DNA from: UBA5336 sp038526245 | Lineage (GTDB): Bacteria; Pseudomonadota; Alphaproteobacteria; Caulobacterales; Hyphomonadaceae | DNA length: 64,000 nt | Direction of reading: 5' to 3' | Assembly: GCA_038526245.1 (NCBI GenBank) | Contig: JBCBGZ010000010.1 | Location: 1 to 64,000, forward strand | Shown: piece after piece, positions 54,255 through 62,807 of the stretch | How positions within the stretch are numbered: position 1 is the first letter of the stretch | Layout: each line of letters begins with the position of its first letter | The notes under the pieces: model-generated | What the model was told of the DNA's origin: nothing | Databases searched by the model: none | Seen by the model: only the letters and a program-made list of their open reading frames with translations | Program-made: the position numbers and the translations under genes

Positions 54255-54278
54255 CAGCCCGGCATTTCTGCCGGGCTG
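54255..54278 (-). terminator. Terminator after small protein 3
   Basis: A perfect 10-bp stem (CAGCCCGGCA with TGCCGGGCTG, loop of 4), followed by TTTG on the minus strand. Confidence 0.7.
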
Positions 54279-54301
54279 CCTCCGCGTGCGTCCCTTACAC
54301 C

Positions 54302-54673
54302 CTATTCGTGGATCATGTTGATGAAGGACTCATGGGAGTTGGAAGGGCTCTCATAAGGCGAGCTGTTCAGGAAGCCGGTGGGATCGGGATTGTAGGCTGA
54401 GAATGAATTGTCCTGCCACGCCGGCGTCAGGGCCGAGTATCCGATCATCGGGTCCATTTCGTAGCCGTAGCTTGAGACCACATTGCCGTAGAAGTCGACC
54501 TGCGAGTCGTGGGCCCAGGGATCGACGGTGTGCACGTAACCCCACTGGTCGACCATTTCGAGGCCGCCTGAGGACATGCTCGACCAGTCCATGTAGTCTT
54601 GGGCGGCGGCGGTGCCTGTGGCAGCGGTAACGAGGGCCAGGGCGGAGAGAGCGATTTTCGTTGCGATGTTCAT
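54302..54673 (-). CDS. Small secreted protein 3 (CRP-type site upstream)
   Basis: 123 residues; AAAGGA precedes the ATG. Signal peptide ends near GTAAAQ. The mature part (about 98 residues) is rich in Tyr, Ser, Asp, Trp and Met (DYMDWSSMSSGGLEMVDQWG and VSSYGYEMDPMIGYS) and has no Cys. It is unlike proteins 1 and 2 and resembles nothing I know. It is acidic and probably disordered or surface-exposed. The same TGTGA-N6-TCACA arrangement upstream groups it with them. Confidence 0.72.
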   Translation of the reverse strand: MNIATKIALSALALVTAATGTAAAQDYMDWSSMSSGGLEMVDQWGYVHTVDPWAHDSQVDFYGNVVSSYGYEMDPMIGYSALTPAWQDNSFSAYNPDPTGFLNSSPYESPSNSHESFINMIHE

Positions 54674-54757
54674 GGCTTTGTTCCTTTCAGGTTGGTCAGC
54701 GGGTTGGTTTGATGTTCCGCCGATGAGCCTGTTTTGCCCGACCCCCGCTCAGGGCGA

Positions 54758-54773
54758 TGTGAACCGGCTCACA
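54758..54773. promoter_or_regulatory. CRP-type site, small protein 3
   Basis: TGTGA-ACCGGC-TCACA, perfect arms, 85 bases upstream of the start; an A/T-rich tract (TTTTTTT) follows it on the plus strand. Confidence 0.75.
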
Positions 54774-54800
54774 CCCCAGAATTTTTTTGATTGCGACGCG

Positions 54801-56588
54801 TCAGGTGCTGAGCGTGTACACCGCAAGAGGCAGGGCCTTGCCCTTGAGGCTCACCTCACCTGCTGGTCGAAATGCTCCAGGTTTTCCGGCCTTTTCGAAC
54901 AGCGCCCCATCAATGAGCCCGCGTGTTCCCGTCTCGCGGTTCGCGCTCTCAAGCCGTGAAGCGGTGTTCACGACGTCGCCCATGGCCGTGTAGTGAAAGC
55001 GCTCGCGAGAGCCGAAATTGCCAACCACGGCCATGCCGGTTGCCGCGCCGATGCGGGTCACGCCGATTTCGACTCCGCGACCCGCCTGCTCAAGGCGGAA
55101 CGCCTCGGCGGCCTCGTCGAGTGCAGCGACGCAAGCGACGGTCCGAGACGCATGATCGGCCTGCTCCAGCGGCGCGTTGAAGAGCGCAACGACGCTGTCG
55201 CCGATGAATTGATCAATCATCCCGCCATGGGCCAGTACCACGCTGCCGAGCCGGTCGAGATAGTCGCGCACCAGGTTAGCCCCGTCCGCCGGGTCGAGGT
55301 GCTCCATCAGGTCGGTGAAACCTGCGAGGTCTGTGACTATAACTGAGATGTCCCTTTCCTCGCCGCCAAGTTCGGGCGGCTCTGGTGCTGCCAAAATCCG
55401 GCGCATGATGTCCGGGGCGACGTATCGCGCAAACCCGGCTGCCAGGCGGCGTCGCGCAACCGCTGCTGCACCGCCAATGATGGCGAGTTGGCCGAGGGAG
55501 GCGATGGCCAGTCCCGATAGCGTTGCCGAAGGTGCAGCCACCCATCCCGCCTGACGCATAAGCCAGGCAATGAGGACGATCATTGCTACGCCTGCAATCG
55601 CGAGGGCGGACCCACTGGCGATCGACCGTGCCATGGCGAACCCCACTCCTGCGCTCAATATAAAAGCGAGGAGCGCGATCAGCGCGCCGAACCAGGCTGG
55701 CGAGACGCGCAGCGCATCATTGTTCAATAGCGACGCCAGCACGTGGGCCTGCGCCACCACACCGGGTTGGGCGACTGGGCCCGCCACGTGGCCCGGCATG
55801 AGCACTGTATCGCCCGTCTGGGTTCCCGTGGGGCTAGCCGGTAGGGCGAGGCCCACCAACAGGATTTTTCCGCGCAACGCGTCCTCCGGAAGCGCGGTAT
55901 CCGGCGCGAGTGCCTGATAGTAGGAAACCCGCATGGGACCGGGTGTTGGCTGGAAACGAATGTATTGTCCTAGAGGTGGCCCGCCTGAGGTGTCGCCGAA
56001 CACACGGGCTGCGACCCTGGCAAGGTCTTCGGACTCCATGGGCAATCGGCGCAGCCGACCATCCCCATCGAGTGGGAGTGAGGCAAATCCTACAGCGCGC
56101 GCCGCATCGGCAAGAACTTGCGCTGGCCGGGCTTCGGTTTCCACCGTGCCATAGGGCGTTTCGACAATACTTCGTTCCGCAGCCAGAACGACGGGCCCAA
56201 AGGCCACTATCGCTTCGGCAAACCTCGGATCGTCCGGCGTTTGTGCATCAAAAACGATATCGAATACCACCCCCTTTGCGCCTGCCTCTCGAGCCGCATC
56301 GAGAAGCTGGGAATGGATGCGACGCGGCCAGGGCCAGGCAAGGCCAACATCCTGAAAACTCTGGGGGTCTATGGCCACGATCAGGATGTCGTCGCGCAAT
56401 GCCGCGTCATTCGACACAGATGCCACGCCATCTATGAGCGTATGGTCCAAGCCATCCAGCGCTCCGAGTCTGTCTACAATCAGAGCGCCAAGCCAAGCCA
56501 GAAGGCTCCAGCCTGCGGTCAACAAAAGCACCCGCAAATCCCGAGACCGCCCGGCAGGCTTCGCGCCATGGTTGCTGCGGCTTGACAT
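54801..56588 (-). CDS. CHASE2-domain class III adenylate/guanylate cyclase
   Basis: 595 residues. One N-terminal membrane helix (18-38), extracytoplasmic CHASE2 sensor (about 45-295), three helices (about 298-376), then the class III cyclase domain (about 405-590). Metal Asp D420 (VTDLAGFT) and D464 (FIGDSV), and transition-state N541 and R545 (VVNTASRLE) are kept, so it should be active. The purine-selecting Lys found in adenylate cyclases is Gln460 (MIDQFIGD), so ATP versus GTP cannot be read off. Divergent from the FecR-TPR gene with 42 bases between. It would make the nucleotide sensed by the nearby CRP-type protein. Confidence 0.92.
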   Translation of the reverse strand: MSSRSNHGAKPAGRSRDLRVLLLTAGWSLLAWLGALIVDRLGALDGLDHTLIDGVASVSNDAALRDDILIVAIDPQSFQDVGLAWPWPRRIHSQLLDAAREAGAKGVVFDIVFDAQTPDDPRFAEAIVAFGPVVLAAERSIVETPYGTVETEARPAQVLADAARAVGFASLPLDGDGRLRRLPMESEDLARVAARVFGDTSGGPPLGQYIRFQPTPGPMRVSYYQALAPDTALPEDALRGKILLVGLALPASPTGTQTGDTVLMPGHVAGPVAQPGVVAQAHVLASLLNNDALRVSPAWFGALIALLAFILSAGVGFAMARSIASGSALAIAGVAMIVLIAWLMRQAGWVAAPSATLSGLAIASLGQLAIIGGAAAVARRRLAAGFARYVAPDIMRRILAAPEPPELGGEERDISVIVTDLAGFTDLMEHLDPADGANLVRDYLDRLGSVVLAHGGMIDQFIGDSVVALFNAPLEQADHASRTVACVAALDEAAEAFRLEQAGRGVEIGVTRIGAATGMAVVGNFGSRERFHYTAMGDVVNTASRLESANRETGTRGLIDGALFEKAGKPGAFRPAGEVSLKGKALPLAVYTLST

Positions 56589-56630
56589 CTAGGCGCCTCC
56601 AGAAGCGTCTTACAAAAGGGAGACAAGGAC

Positions 56631-59600
56631 ATGACGTCAAGTTTAGCTGTTGTGCGGCTCGCCTGCCTTCTTGCGAGCGTGTGGGCTTGGGCGGGCCTTG
56701 GCCTTGCTCAGGCCCAGATCCTCGAAACCCGGCAGATGCCCATTGTTGCCGATGTGGTCGATGTGAAAGGCGAGGAAGACTTCACGCCAGTGGAACTTGG
56801 TGACTGGCGCGATGTCGCCCTCGGCCAGGACCTCAGCGCGGGAGACCTTTTGCGTACGGGCGCTTTCGGCGGGCTTGGGATTGCCTTTGAAGACCGCACT
56901 TACATCCGCTTACATGCCAATTCCCGCATGGCCGTTGCAGACCCGGGGACGGCCGGTGGCCCGCGACGGCTGCAATTGGATGCCGGGCGTCTTTGGTCAC
57001 GGGCAAGCCGTCCTGAGCAGGGTGTCATCATTGAGACACCAACGGCCACGGCCGCGATCCGCGGAACAGACTGGTTCATGGAGGTGGCTAGCGACGGCAC
57101 GTCCCGGCTTGTAGTTCTGGATGGTGAGGTCCGGTTCTTCAATGATCTCGGCGAACTCCAGGTCAATGCCGGCGCGGCAGCCGTTGCGCGCCCGGGCCAG
57201 GCACCCGAGTTCGAGCTTTTGGTCATTTCGCAGGACAGGCCGCGCTGGGCGATCACTCCGCGCTCTGATTGGGTGACCTTCCTGCCCATTACGGAGGTTG
57301 CAAACGGCACATCGACGGAGATGGCACCCATTTGGAGTGCACTGGCCGCGGAACGCCCCCGCGAGGCAATGGAAATGCTCTTAGCTGCGGGGCCGCGCAA
57401 CTCAGCCAGCGCCGCCCTCGCCAGCGCGCTGGCCAATCTCATGCAACGACAGGCGCAGGCGGCTGAAGCTGCACTTACCGCTCTGCCACGAAACGATCTG
57501 TCACCTGCCGAACGCCGACTGGCCGATGCTGGCGCCATTGGCGCAGCGATCGACCTGGCACGCTTTCCGACCGCGGTCGAACGACTCGGCGTCTACAGGG
57601 CGAGCCATGGCGAAGACATAACCTCCCTCGCCCTGAGCGCCTTCCTTGAGGCCTATGCAGGACGTTACAAGGAGGCGCGCACCCTTGCAAACGTCGCCCC
57701 GATCAGCGCGCCGGACGATTGGCGTGCACCTCTGTTGATCGCTCAGATTGCTACGCTTCAAGGCGATGATGCGGCTTCGGCTACGCAGACCCTGCAGGCG
57801 GTAACGCTGGCCCCAGAGGCCGCACCGGCGTGGCACTGGCGCGCACTCTATCTTTCGGCAGCTGGGTCAGCAGACCCGCTCGAAATCCAGTCCGCCCTCC
57901 AGCGGGCCACGGCGCTAAACCCGGAGCGGGTCGTCTCCGTTGCAGCCCTCGCCCAGGTGAAGGCCGCCCAGGGACATCTCCAGGACGCGTTGGCACTTTA
58001 CAACACGGCACTTGCCCTCGACCCCACGGAGCCTTTCGCCATTGCCGGGAAGGCCTTCGTGCATCTCACCATGGGTCGACTGGACCTGGCTGATGCGACG
58101 CTCTCGCCATTTGCCGATTCGCCGCTGGTTTCGCACCCCGAAGTCCAAAGCGTGCTCGCCATTCGTGATCTAATGACCGGGGAGCCCGACGCGGCGAGCC
58201 TCGCGGCAGGCCGGGTCATCGCCGCAAGCCCGAACCGGCCCGGCATTGCGCAACTGGAGGCAATTTCCCATTGGCAGGCCAACCGCCATGGCGTTGCGCT
58301 CAACGTCATCGAAAACGCCGTTCGCCTGGACCCCAACAATCCGGTCTCTGCGCGGATTGCCTCGGCGATGGCGCAGGACCAATATCGGGCTGATGCGGCT
58401 ATCGTATACGCCCGGTCCGCCTGGGACGCGAAGCGCCGGAACGCTGCGGCAGGTCTGGTGCAACTGCCCGCTAGCCAGAGCGGGCGCATCGATATCGGCG
58501 GAGCCTTCCAATATGCGGGCCTTCCAGCTCAGGGTGAATACTATTCCAGCCTCGCTCTGGCGCAGGCCGACGCCAACAGTGCCTTCGGCTACGCCCAGCT
58601 TTTCCCCAATGGTGTCGCCCGGCAGTCTTCCACCAGTATTGGCCTCCTGCTCGATCCCCTGTCTGTCACCTATCCCAACCGGTTCGCGACCTTTTTCCGC
58701 GCGCCGATGACACAACAGACACTGGACGCCTCGGTCAGCATTGGCGCGGACGGGGCGTCGCGTTACCAGCTCACGAGCGACACCCAACGCTTCATCCGGA
58801 CGCCAGACCAACCTATTGCCGTGGCAGGCTTCCTCACTCTAGCCGAAGACACGGGCCCGGTTGACCATGACACGCGCCAATCAGCGCTTCTCTCCTTGCG
58901 TGGGGGCACCGTGCGCGACGGCCAACACAGCTTCATCGGGCGGCTGACACTGGATTATCAAGACGCGGAATTACCCGGCGCATTCGGCAACATCGACCGC
59001 GATGACACCGAAGAGACGCTGAATACAGTTGCAGAGCTTGGCTATGTCTTCAGTCATAGTTTCACAGACCGCCTGATGCTGCGGATGACTGGAGGTTCAG
59101 CCCGGCGCGCCTTCAGAAATCCTTCGGCTTTTGGAAGCGGCCTTGATCCGCTGGACTATTCCCTGGCGGTTTCGCTCGGCTTGCAGAATGCTCAGGACCT
59201 GGCGTCGCGCGATCTGTTTGACACAACCCTTAGCGAGCCCAACGCCTTCATCCTTGCTGTCGATGCACCAGCGTCCTTCCCAACGACCGACCAGGTTGGG
59301 ATCGGATTATTGTCAATTCAAGACGATTTGGACCCCGTTTCCCGGATCAGTAGCGACGCCACCCTAATCTCCTTGCAAGCGCGACAGATACTCAGCCGTG
59401 GCGAGGGCGATTTCTCCATTGGTCTCGAATACGGCCGCACCGAAGCAGAGACCCGGATCAGCGAGCTGGCGTTAAGCGTAACCGGAGCAGGGGCCGTTGC
59501 CGACTTCGGGGCTGGCGGCGTCGCCATTCCGTTCGACTTGGGTGTCGCCGCGCCGCTTTCCACGGCAACTGATGCCGACCGCAGTGCGCTCCAGGGGCAT

Positions 59601-60437
59601 GCGCTGGGCACTTGGGAGACATCAGCCGGCATGGTGATCGAGGCAGGTCTATTCCCTGTCTGGATTGAGGAAGACTTTTCAGTCCGCGGCATTGAGGCTT
59701 CGCTCAGCGATGAAACGCTCTCGGCAGACCCTCGAATTGGCCTTGCCCTGCGAGGCGCACGCAGCCAGCTGCGCTTTGCGCTTCAGCGCACACGGCTATT
59801 GCCCGGCGTCGACAGTATCGCGCCCATCGGCACGCTGGGCCTTCTACCGACGGAGAATATCGGCGTGACCTCCGAACGCACCGATAGTGCGATCCTGCGC
59901 CTTGAAGGGGAGGTGACCGAGCGCGTCTTCCTGCACGCGACGCTGGAGCACCAGGACCTTCAGAACGCCAGCACCGGCCTTGCAGGCGAACGGTTGGACC
60001 AGGCCGCCTTCTTCGCCAGCAATGCGAAATCGACACGCATGGCGCTGGGCGCAGACATTCGCCTTGAGGACCGTCTTGCCGTGACCGCGCTCTATGCCGT
60101 CAACCGGGGGGAGATTGATGGCGGCGCCTTCGATGGAGCAGACCTTCCGGTTATACCCGAACAGTCAGCGCGTCTCGGCCTCACATGGGTCGATCCGCGC
60201 TTCTTCCGAGCAGAGGCGTCACTCTCCTATCTCGGAGAGCGGTCCGCCGATGCCGGCAACCTGTTAAAATTGGACGAGGCTTTCGTTCTCGCCGGTGGCA
60301 TCGCCTTCGAGACGCAAGACAAGTCCTGGCAGCTCCGCTTGGATGGTCAGCTTGTCTCGTCCGATGACAACCCCACACGGCTAGGCCAGCCAGCGTCTGA
60401 CAGCCGACTGACCATCGGCCTTTCCCGGCGCTGGTAG
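56631..60437 (+). CDS. FecR-TPR-beta-barrel protein
   Basis: 1268 residues. A signal peptide ends near GLGLAQAQ. FecR domain (about 35-190; GDLLRTGAFGGLGIAFED, RLQLDAGRLWSRA, ATAAIRGTDWFMEV). TPR-like helical repeats (about 225-600; LYNTALALDPTEPFAIAGKA, VIENAVRLDPNNPVSARIAS). The C-terminal 650 residues are alternating strands ending SRLTIGLSRRW, an outer-membrane barrel-like ending. FecR-type and CHASE2 cyclase genes are often found as neighbours. It may link envelope state to the cyclase; this is inference. It has no close homologue that I can name. Confidence 0.85.
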   Translation: MTSSLAVVRLACLLASVWAWAGLGLAQAQILETRQMPIVADVVDVKGEEDFTPVELGDWRDVALGQDLSAGDLLRTGAFGGLGIAFEDRTYIRLHANSRMAVADPGTAGGPRRLQLDAGRLWSRASRPEQGVIIETPTATAAIRGTDWFMEVASDGTSRLVVLDGEVRFFNDLGELQVNAGAAAVARPGQAPEFELLVISQDRPRWAITPRSDWVTFLPITEVANGTSTEMAPIWSALAAERPREAMEMLLAAGPRNSASAALASALANLMQRQAQAAEAALTALPRNDLSPAERRLADAGAIGAAIDLARFPTAVERLGVYRASHGEDITSLALSAFLEAYAGRYKEARTLANVAPISAPDDWRAPLLIAQIATLQGDDAASATQTLQAVTLAPEAAPAWHWRALYLSAAGSADPLEIQSALQRATALNPERVVSVAALAQVKAAQGHLQDALALYNTALALDPTEPFAIAGKAFVHLTMGRLDLADATLSPFADSPLVSHPEVQSVLAIRDLMTGEPDAASLAAGRVIAASPNRPGIAQLEAISHWQANRHGVALNVIENAVRLDPNNPVSARIASAMAQDQYRADAAIVYARSAWDAKRRNAAAGLVQLPASQSGRIDIGGAFQYAGLPAQGEYYSSLALAQADANSAFGYAQLFPNGVARQSSTSIGLLLDPLSVTYPNRFATFFRAPMTQQTLDASVSIGADGASRYQLTSDTQRFIRTPDQPIAVAGFLTLAEDTGPVDHDTRQSALLSLRGGTVRDGQHSFIGRLTLDYQDAELPGAFGNIDRDDTEETLNTVAELGYVFSHSFTDRLMLRMTGGSARRAFRNPSAFGSGLDPLDYSLAVSLGLQNAQDLASRDLFDTTLSEPNAFILAVDAPASFPTTDQVGIGLLSIQDDLDPVSRISSDATLISLQARQILSRGEGDFSIGLEYGRTEAETRISELALSVTGAGAVADFGAGGVAIPFDLGVAAPLSTATDADRSALQGHALGTWETSAGMVIEAGLFPVWIEEDFSVRGIEASLSDETLSADPRIGLALRGARSQLRFALQRTRLLPGVDSIAPIGTLGLLPTENIGVTSERTDSAILRLEGEVTERVFLHATLEHQDLQNASTGLAGERLDQAAFFASNAKSTRMALGADIRLEDRLAVTALYAVNRGEIDGGAFDGADLPVIPEQSARLGLTWVDPRFFRAEASLSYLGERSADAGNLLKLDEAFVLAGGIAFETQDKSWQLRLDGQLVSSDDNPTRLGQPASDSRLTIGLSRRW

Positions 60438-60483
60438 GCCATTGGGCGAGTGCGCGGCGAGCTAGCGGCCCTTTTGGCGAGCC

Positions 60484-61194
60484 CTATAGTTCCAGGTCCA
60501 TGTCATCGGCTAGAAAATTAATGTGTTCGAGATCCACGAGAACGATACGGCCATCCTCGATGCGCACCACTCCGTCGCGTGACCACTTGGCAACCTGCTT
60601 TGACACGCTCTCCCGGCTTGCGGCAATTCGCTTGGCCAGTTCGCCCTGGGTATAGCGCGCAGGCAGGACGATCTCGCCATCGTTGGTGTGTTCGCCACGG
60701 GAAGCGAGAATCAGGATTAGGCGCGCCAGTCGCGGGCCGAGTTCAAGGAATGACACGCTTTCAACAAGCCGGTTCGTTGCCCGCAGCCTCTGGCCGAGCA
60801 CTTTGAGCATGTTGACGGCAATGGATGGCTCGGCGTTGAGCGCGGCGTGGAATGCACCCCGGTCAAGAACGAACACGTCACCTTTCTCTGCCACGGTGGC
60901 ATCGGCAGACCGCGGCTCGCCATCGATCAGTGACATTTCGCCAAAGACACCGCCGGTTTCCATGGCAGCCAGGGCGATCTCTTTGCCCTCACTTGTGATA
61001 CGGCTGAGCAGGACCCGGCCCGACAGGACAACATACAGGCTCTGGCTGTCATCGCCGGTGGAGAAGAGCACTTCGCCGCGCGCCATGGGCCGTATCCGCC
61101 CGCGATCTGCCAGCGCCTCAAGCGCCCGTGCTTCGAGCCCACCAAACATATCGGACGCGGCCAGGGCGGCGATGGCGTCTGGACTTGCTGTCAT
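60484..61194 (-). CDS. CRP/FNR-family transcription regulator
   Basis: 236 residues from the ATG at 61194 (AAAGG upstream). The cyclic-nucleotide domain (about 12-130) keeps G85-E86 and R95-S96 of the phosphate-binding cassette, and T140-N141 stands where E. coli CRP has T127-S128 contacting the adenine. The helix-turn-helix (about 180-205; YTQGELAKRIAASRESVSKQ) keeps R194-E195 with K199 in place of R185 of E. coli CRP, so it should read TGTGA half-sites. No Cys cluster of FNR. It is convergent with the FecR-TPR gene. It is the obvious candidate for the three TGTGA-N6-TCACA sites nearby. Confidence 0.92.
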   Translation of the reverse strand: MTASPDAIAALAASDMFGGLEARALEALADRGRIRPMARGEVLFSTGDDSQSLYVVLSGRVLLSRITSEGKEIALAAMETGGVFGEMSLIDGEPRSADATVAEKGDVFVLDRGAFHAALNAEPSIAVNMLKVLGQRLRATNRLVESVSFLELGPRLARLILILASRGEHTNDGEIVLPARYTQGELAKRIAASRESVSKQVAKWSRDGVVRIEDGRIVLVDLEHINFLADDMDLEL

Positions 61195-61335
61195 GATTTT
61201 GCGCCTTTCGCTGTCGCGCCAAAGTCTATGTCGCCCGAGTTTCGACGCAAGCACCGAACCGGATCACTCCAGCGATGCGAGCACACTTTCTGGCGAGTTC
61301 GAGCCGGACGTCACATCGGGTCTGGATGGCGCAAA

Positions 61336-61363
61336 TGGGCGTAAAACCAGTCGTCACGGTATC
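61336..61363. repeat. Dispersed repeat, short third copy
   Basis: TGGGCGTAAAACCAGTC then diverging. It lies in the gap between the CRP-type gene and the NodT-type gene. Confidence 0.35.
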
Positions 61364-61418
61364 GGGCGACCGCGTTAATTCAACTTGGGACTTGGTGTTT
61401 CCTTTTGGGGGTGATCAT

Positions 61419-62807
61419 CTACCGGGCCACCGGTCGCCCACCAAGCGACAGTGATAGTGCAGTGTACTGCTCAAGGCGCTGCCGGTTGATCCTTACGGCG
61501 TCACTTTCCAGCGTTGCGACGCGTTGTTGGAGCGCCAGGACATCCAGCAAGTCACCTTCGCCATTGTCATAGCTGAAACGTGTGAAACGGGAGGCCTGCT
61601 CAGCTTCAGAGAGCGCAATTCCGATAGCGCGATCCTGTTCCACAAGCGTGTCCTGCTCATCAAGGGCGGATTCGACCTCAATAAAAGCATCCCGCAAGAG
61701 ACTCTCGTAAACCGAAAGGGCCTCCACTACGTCCGCATCAGCCAGATCCACATTGGCCCTGCGCTGTCCTGCATCAAGAATTGGCCCGGCTAAACTGCCC
61801 GTCACAGCGCGTGCCCAGCTTGAAGGGTCCAGGATGTCATCAAATTTTGCTGAAGAGCCGTTGATTCCTGCCGAGAGGCTAAACTGTGGCCTCTGAGCTG
61901 CACGCGCGGCATCGGCTCGCGACAGAGAGGCTCGGAATCGTGCCTCCGCAGCGACGAGATCAGGTCTTTTGGCTAGAATATCGAGCGGCAAACCGAGGCC
62001 AGGAGCGGGAGGGACGATGGGCAGGGTCTCTGCAAGCTCCGTGGACAGATCAGGGTACCTGCCCACAAGAGTCTCCAGTGCGCGCAGCGCATCCCGTTCG
62101 GCGTTTTTGGCTACTGCAATGGCGCTGCGACTGGTTTCCACATCTGCCCTGATCAAGGCGATATCGCGCCCGGACCGAAGACCTCTCTCGAACTGCGCCT
62201 CAATGAAGCGCAGTGTCTGGTCGAGCTGTTCGAACGTGTTTTCGGCGACGCGAGCCTGTTCCCGGGCCTCAATGGCCGCCACGTAGGCCTCCACCACGCT
62301 GGCCGCGATCAGTCTCCTCGCCCCGTCCAGATCCGCCTCCGCGGCCTCTAGGGACAACAGATCTCCAACTCGCGCATGTCGCAGTCGTCCCCAAAGATCA
62401 ATCTCGTAGCTGACGGTGAGGGAGCCCTGATAAAGCGCGCTGGAGGAACCGCCATCAAAACCAGAGGCCTCCCGGCCGCGGCTATCAAAGCTGAGGGAAG
62501 GGAAGAGAGCGGAGCGCGATGCCCGCAACTGGGCTCGGGCACGATCTCTTCGAGCCATGGCTTGGGTCAGGTCGGTATTGTTGCTTAGCGCTTCGGATAC
62601 GAGTGCACTTAGAAGCGGGTCGTTGAAGGCCTCAACCCAGTCCACCGGGGTAGATTGTCCCTGTTCAATGCCCTGCCAACTCGCCGGAATGGCGTCCCGG
62701 TAGGCTTGTGCGGGCTCTGCTACGGCTGACAGGTCAGCAGGGGGCGTCGCACAGGCGCTAAGAGCAATTGCAGCTGTGGCGACCGAAAGTGTGTTGCGAC
62801 TATTCAT
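61419..62807 (-). CDS. RND/ABC efflux outer-membrane lipoprotein, NodT family
   Basis: 462 residues from the ATG at 62807; the longer frame runs back into the permease gene. Lipobox LSAC (C19). The two TolC-type repeats show as YQGSLTVSYEIDLWGRLRHA and, later, PQFSLSAGINGS plus DAGQRRANVDLADADVVEAL. It would form the outer-membrane channel for an export pump. It overlaps the end of the permease gene by 8 bp, so the two act together, as MacB-type exporters do. Confidence 0.93.
   Translation of the reverse strand: MNSRNTLSVATAAIALSACATPPADLSAVAEPAQAYRDAIPASWQGIEQGQSTPVDWVEAFNDPLLSALVSEALSNNTDLTQAMARRDRARAQLRASRSALFPSLSFDSRGREASGFDGGSSSALYQGSLTVSYEIDLWGRLRHARVGDLLSLEAAEADLDGARRLIAASVVEAYVAAIEAREQARVAENTFEQLDQTLRFIEAQFERGLRSGRDIALIRADVETSRSAIAVAKNAERDALRALETLVGRYPDLSTELAETLPIVPPAPGLGLPLDILAKRPDLVAAEARFRASLSRADAARAAQRPQFSLSAGINGSSAKFDDILDPSSWARAVTGSLAGPILDAGQRRANVDLADADVVEALSVYESLLRDAFIEVESALDEQDTLVEQDRAIGIALSEAEQASRFTRFSYDNGEGDLLDVLALQQRVATLESDAVRINRQRLEQYTALSLSLGGRPVAR

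Noticed and set aside
61300..61320. Possible fourth CRP-type site before the NodT-type/CRP region (GTCACA half-site)
   Set aside because: Only one arm matches and the spacing would be 8, not 6.
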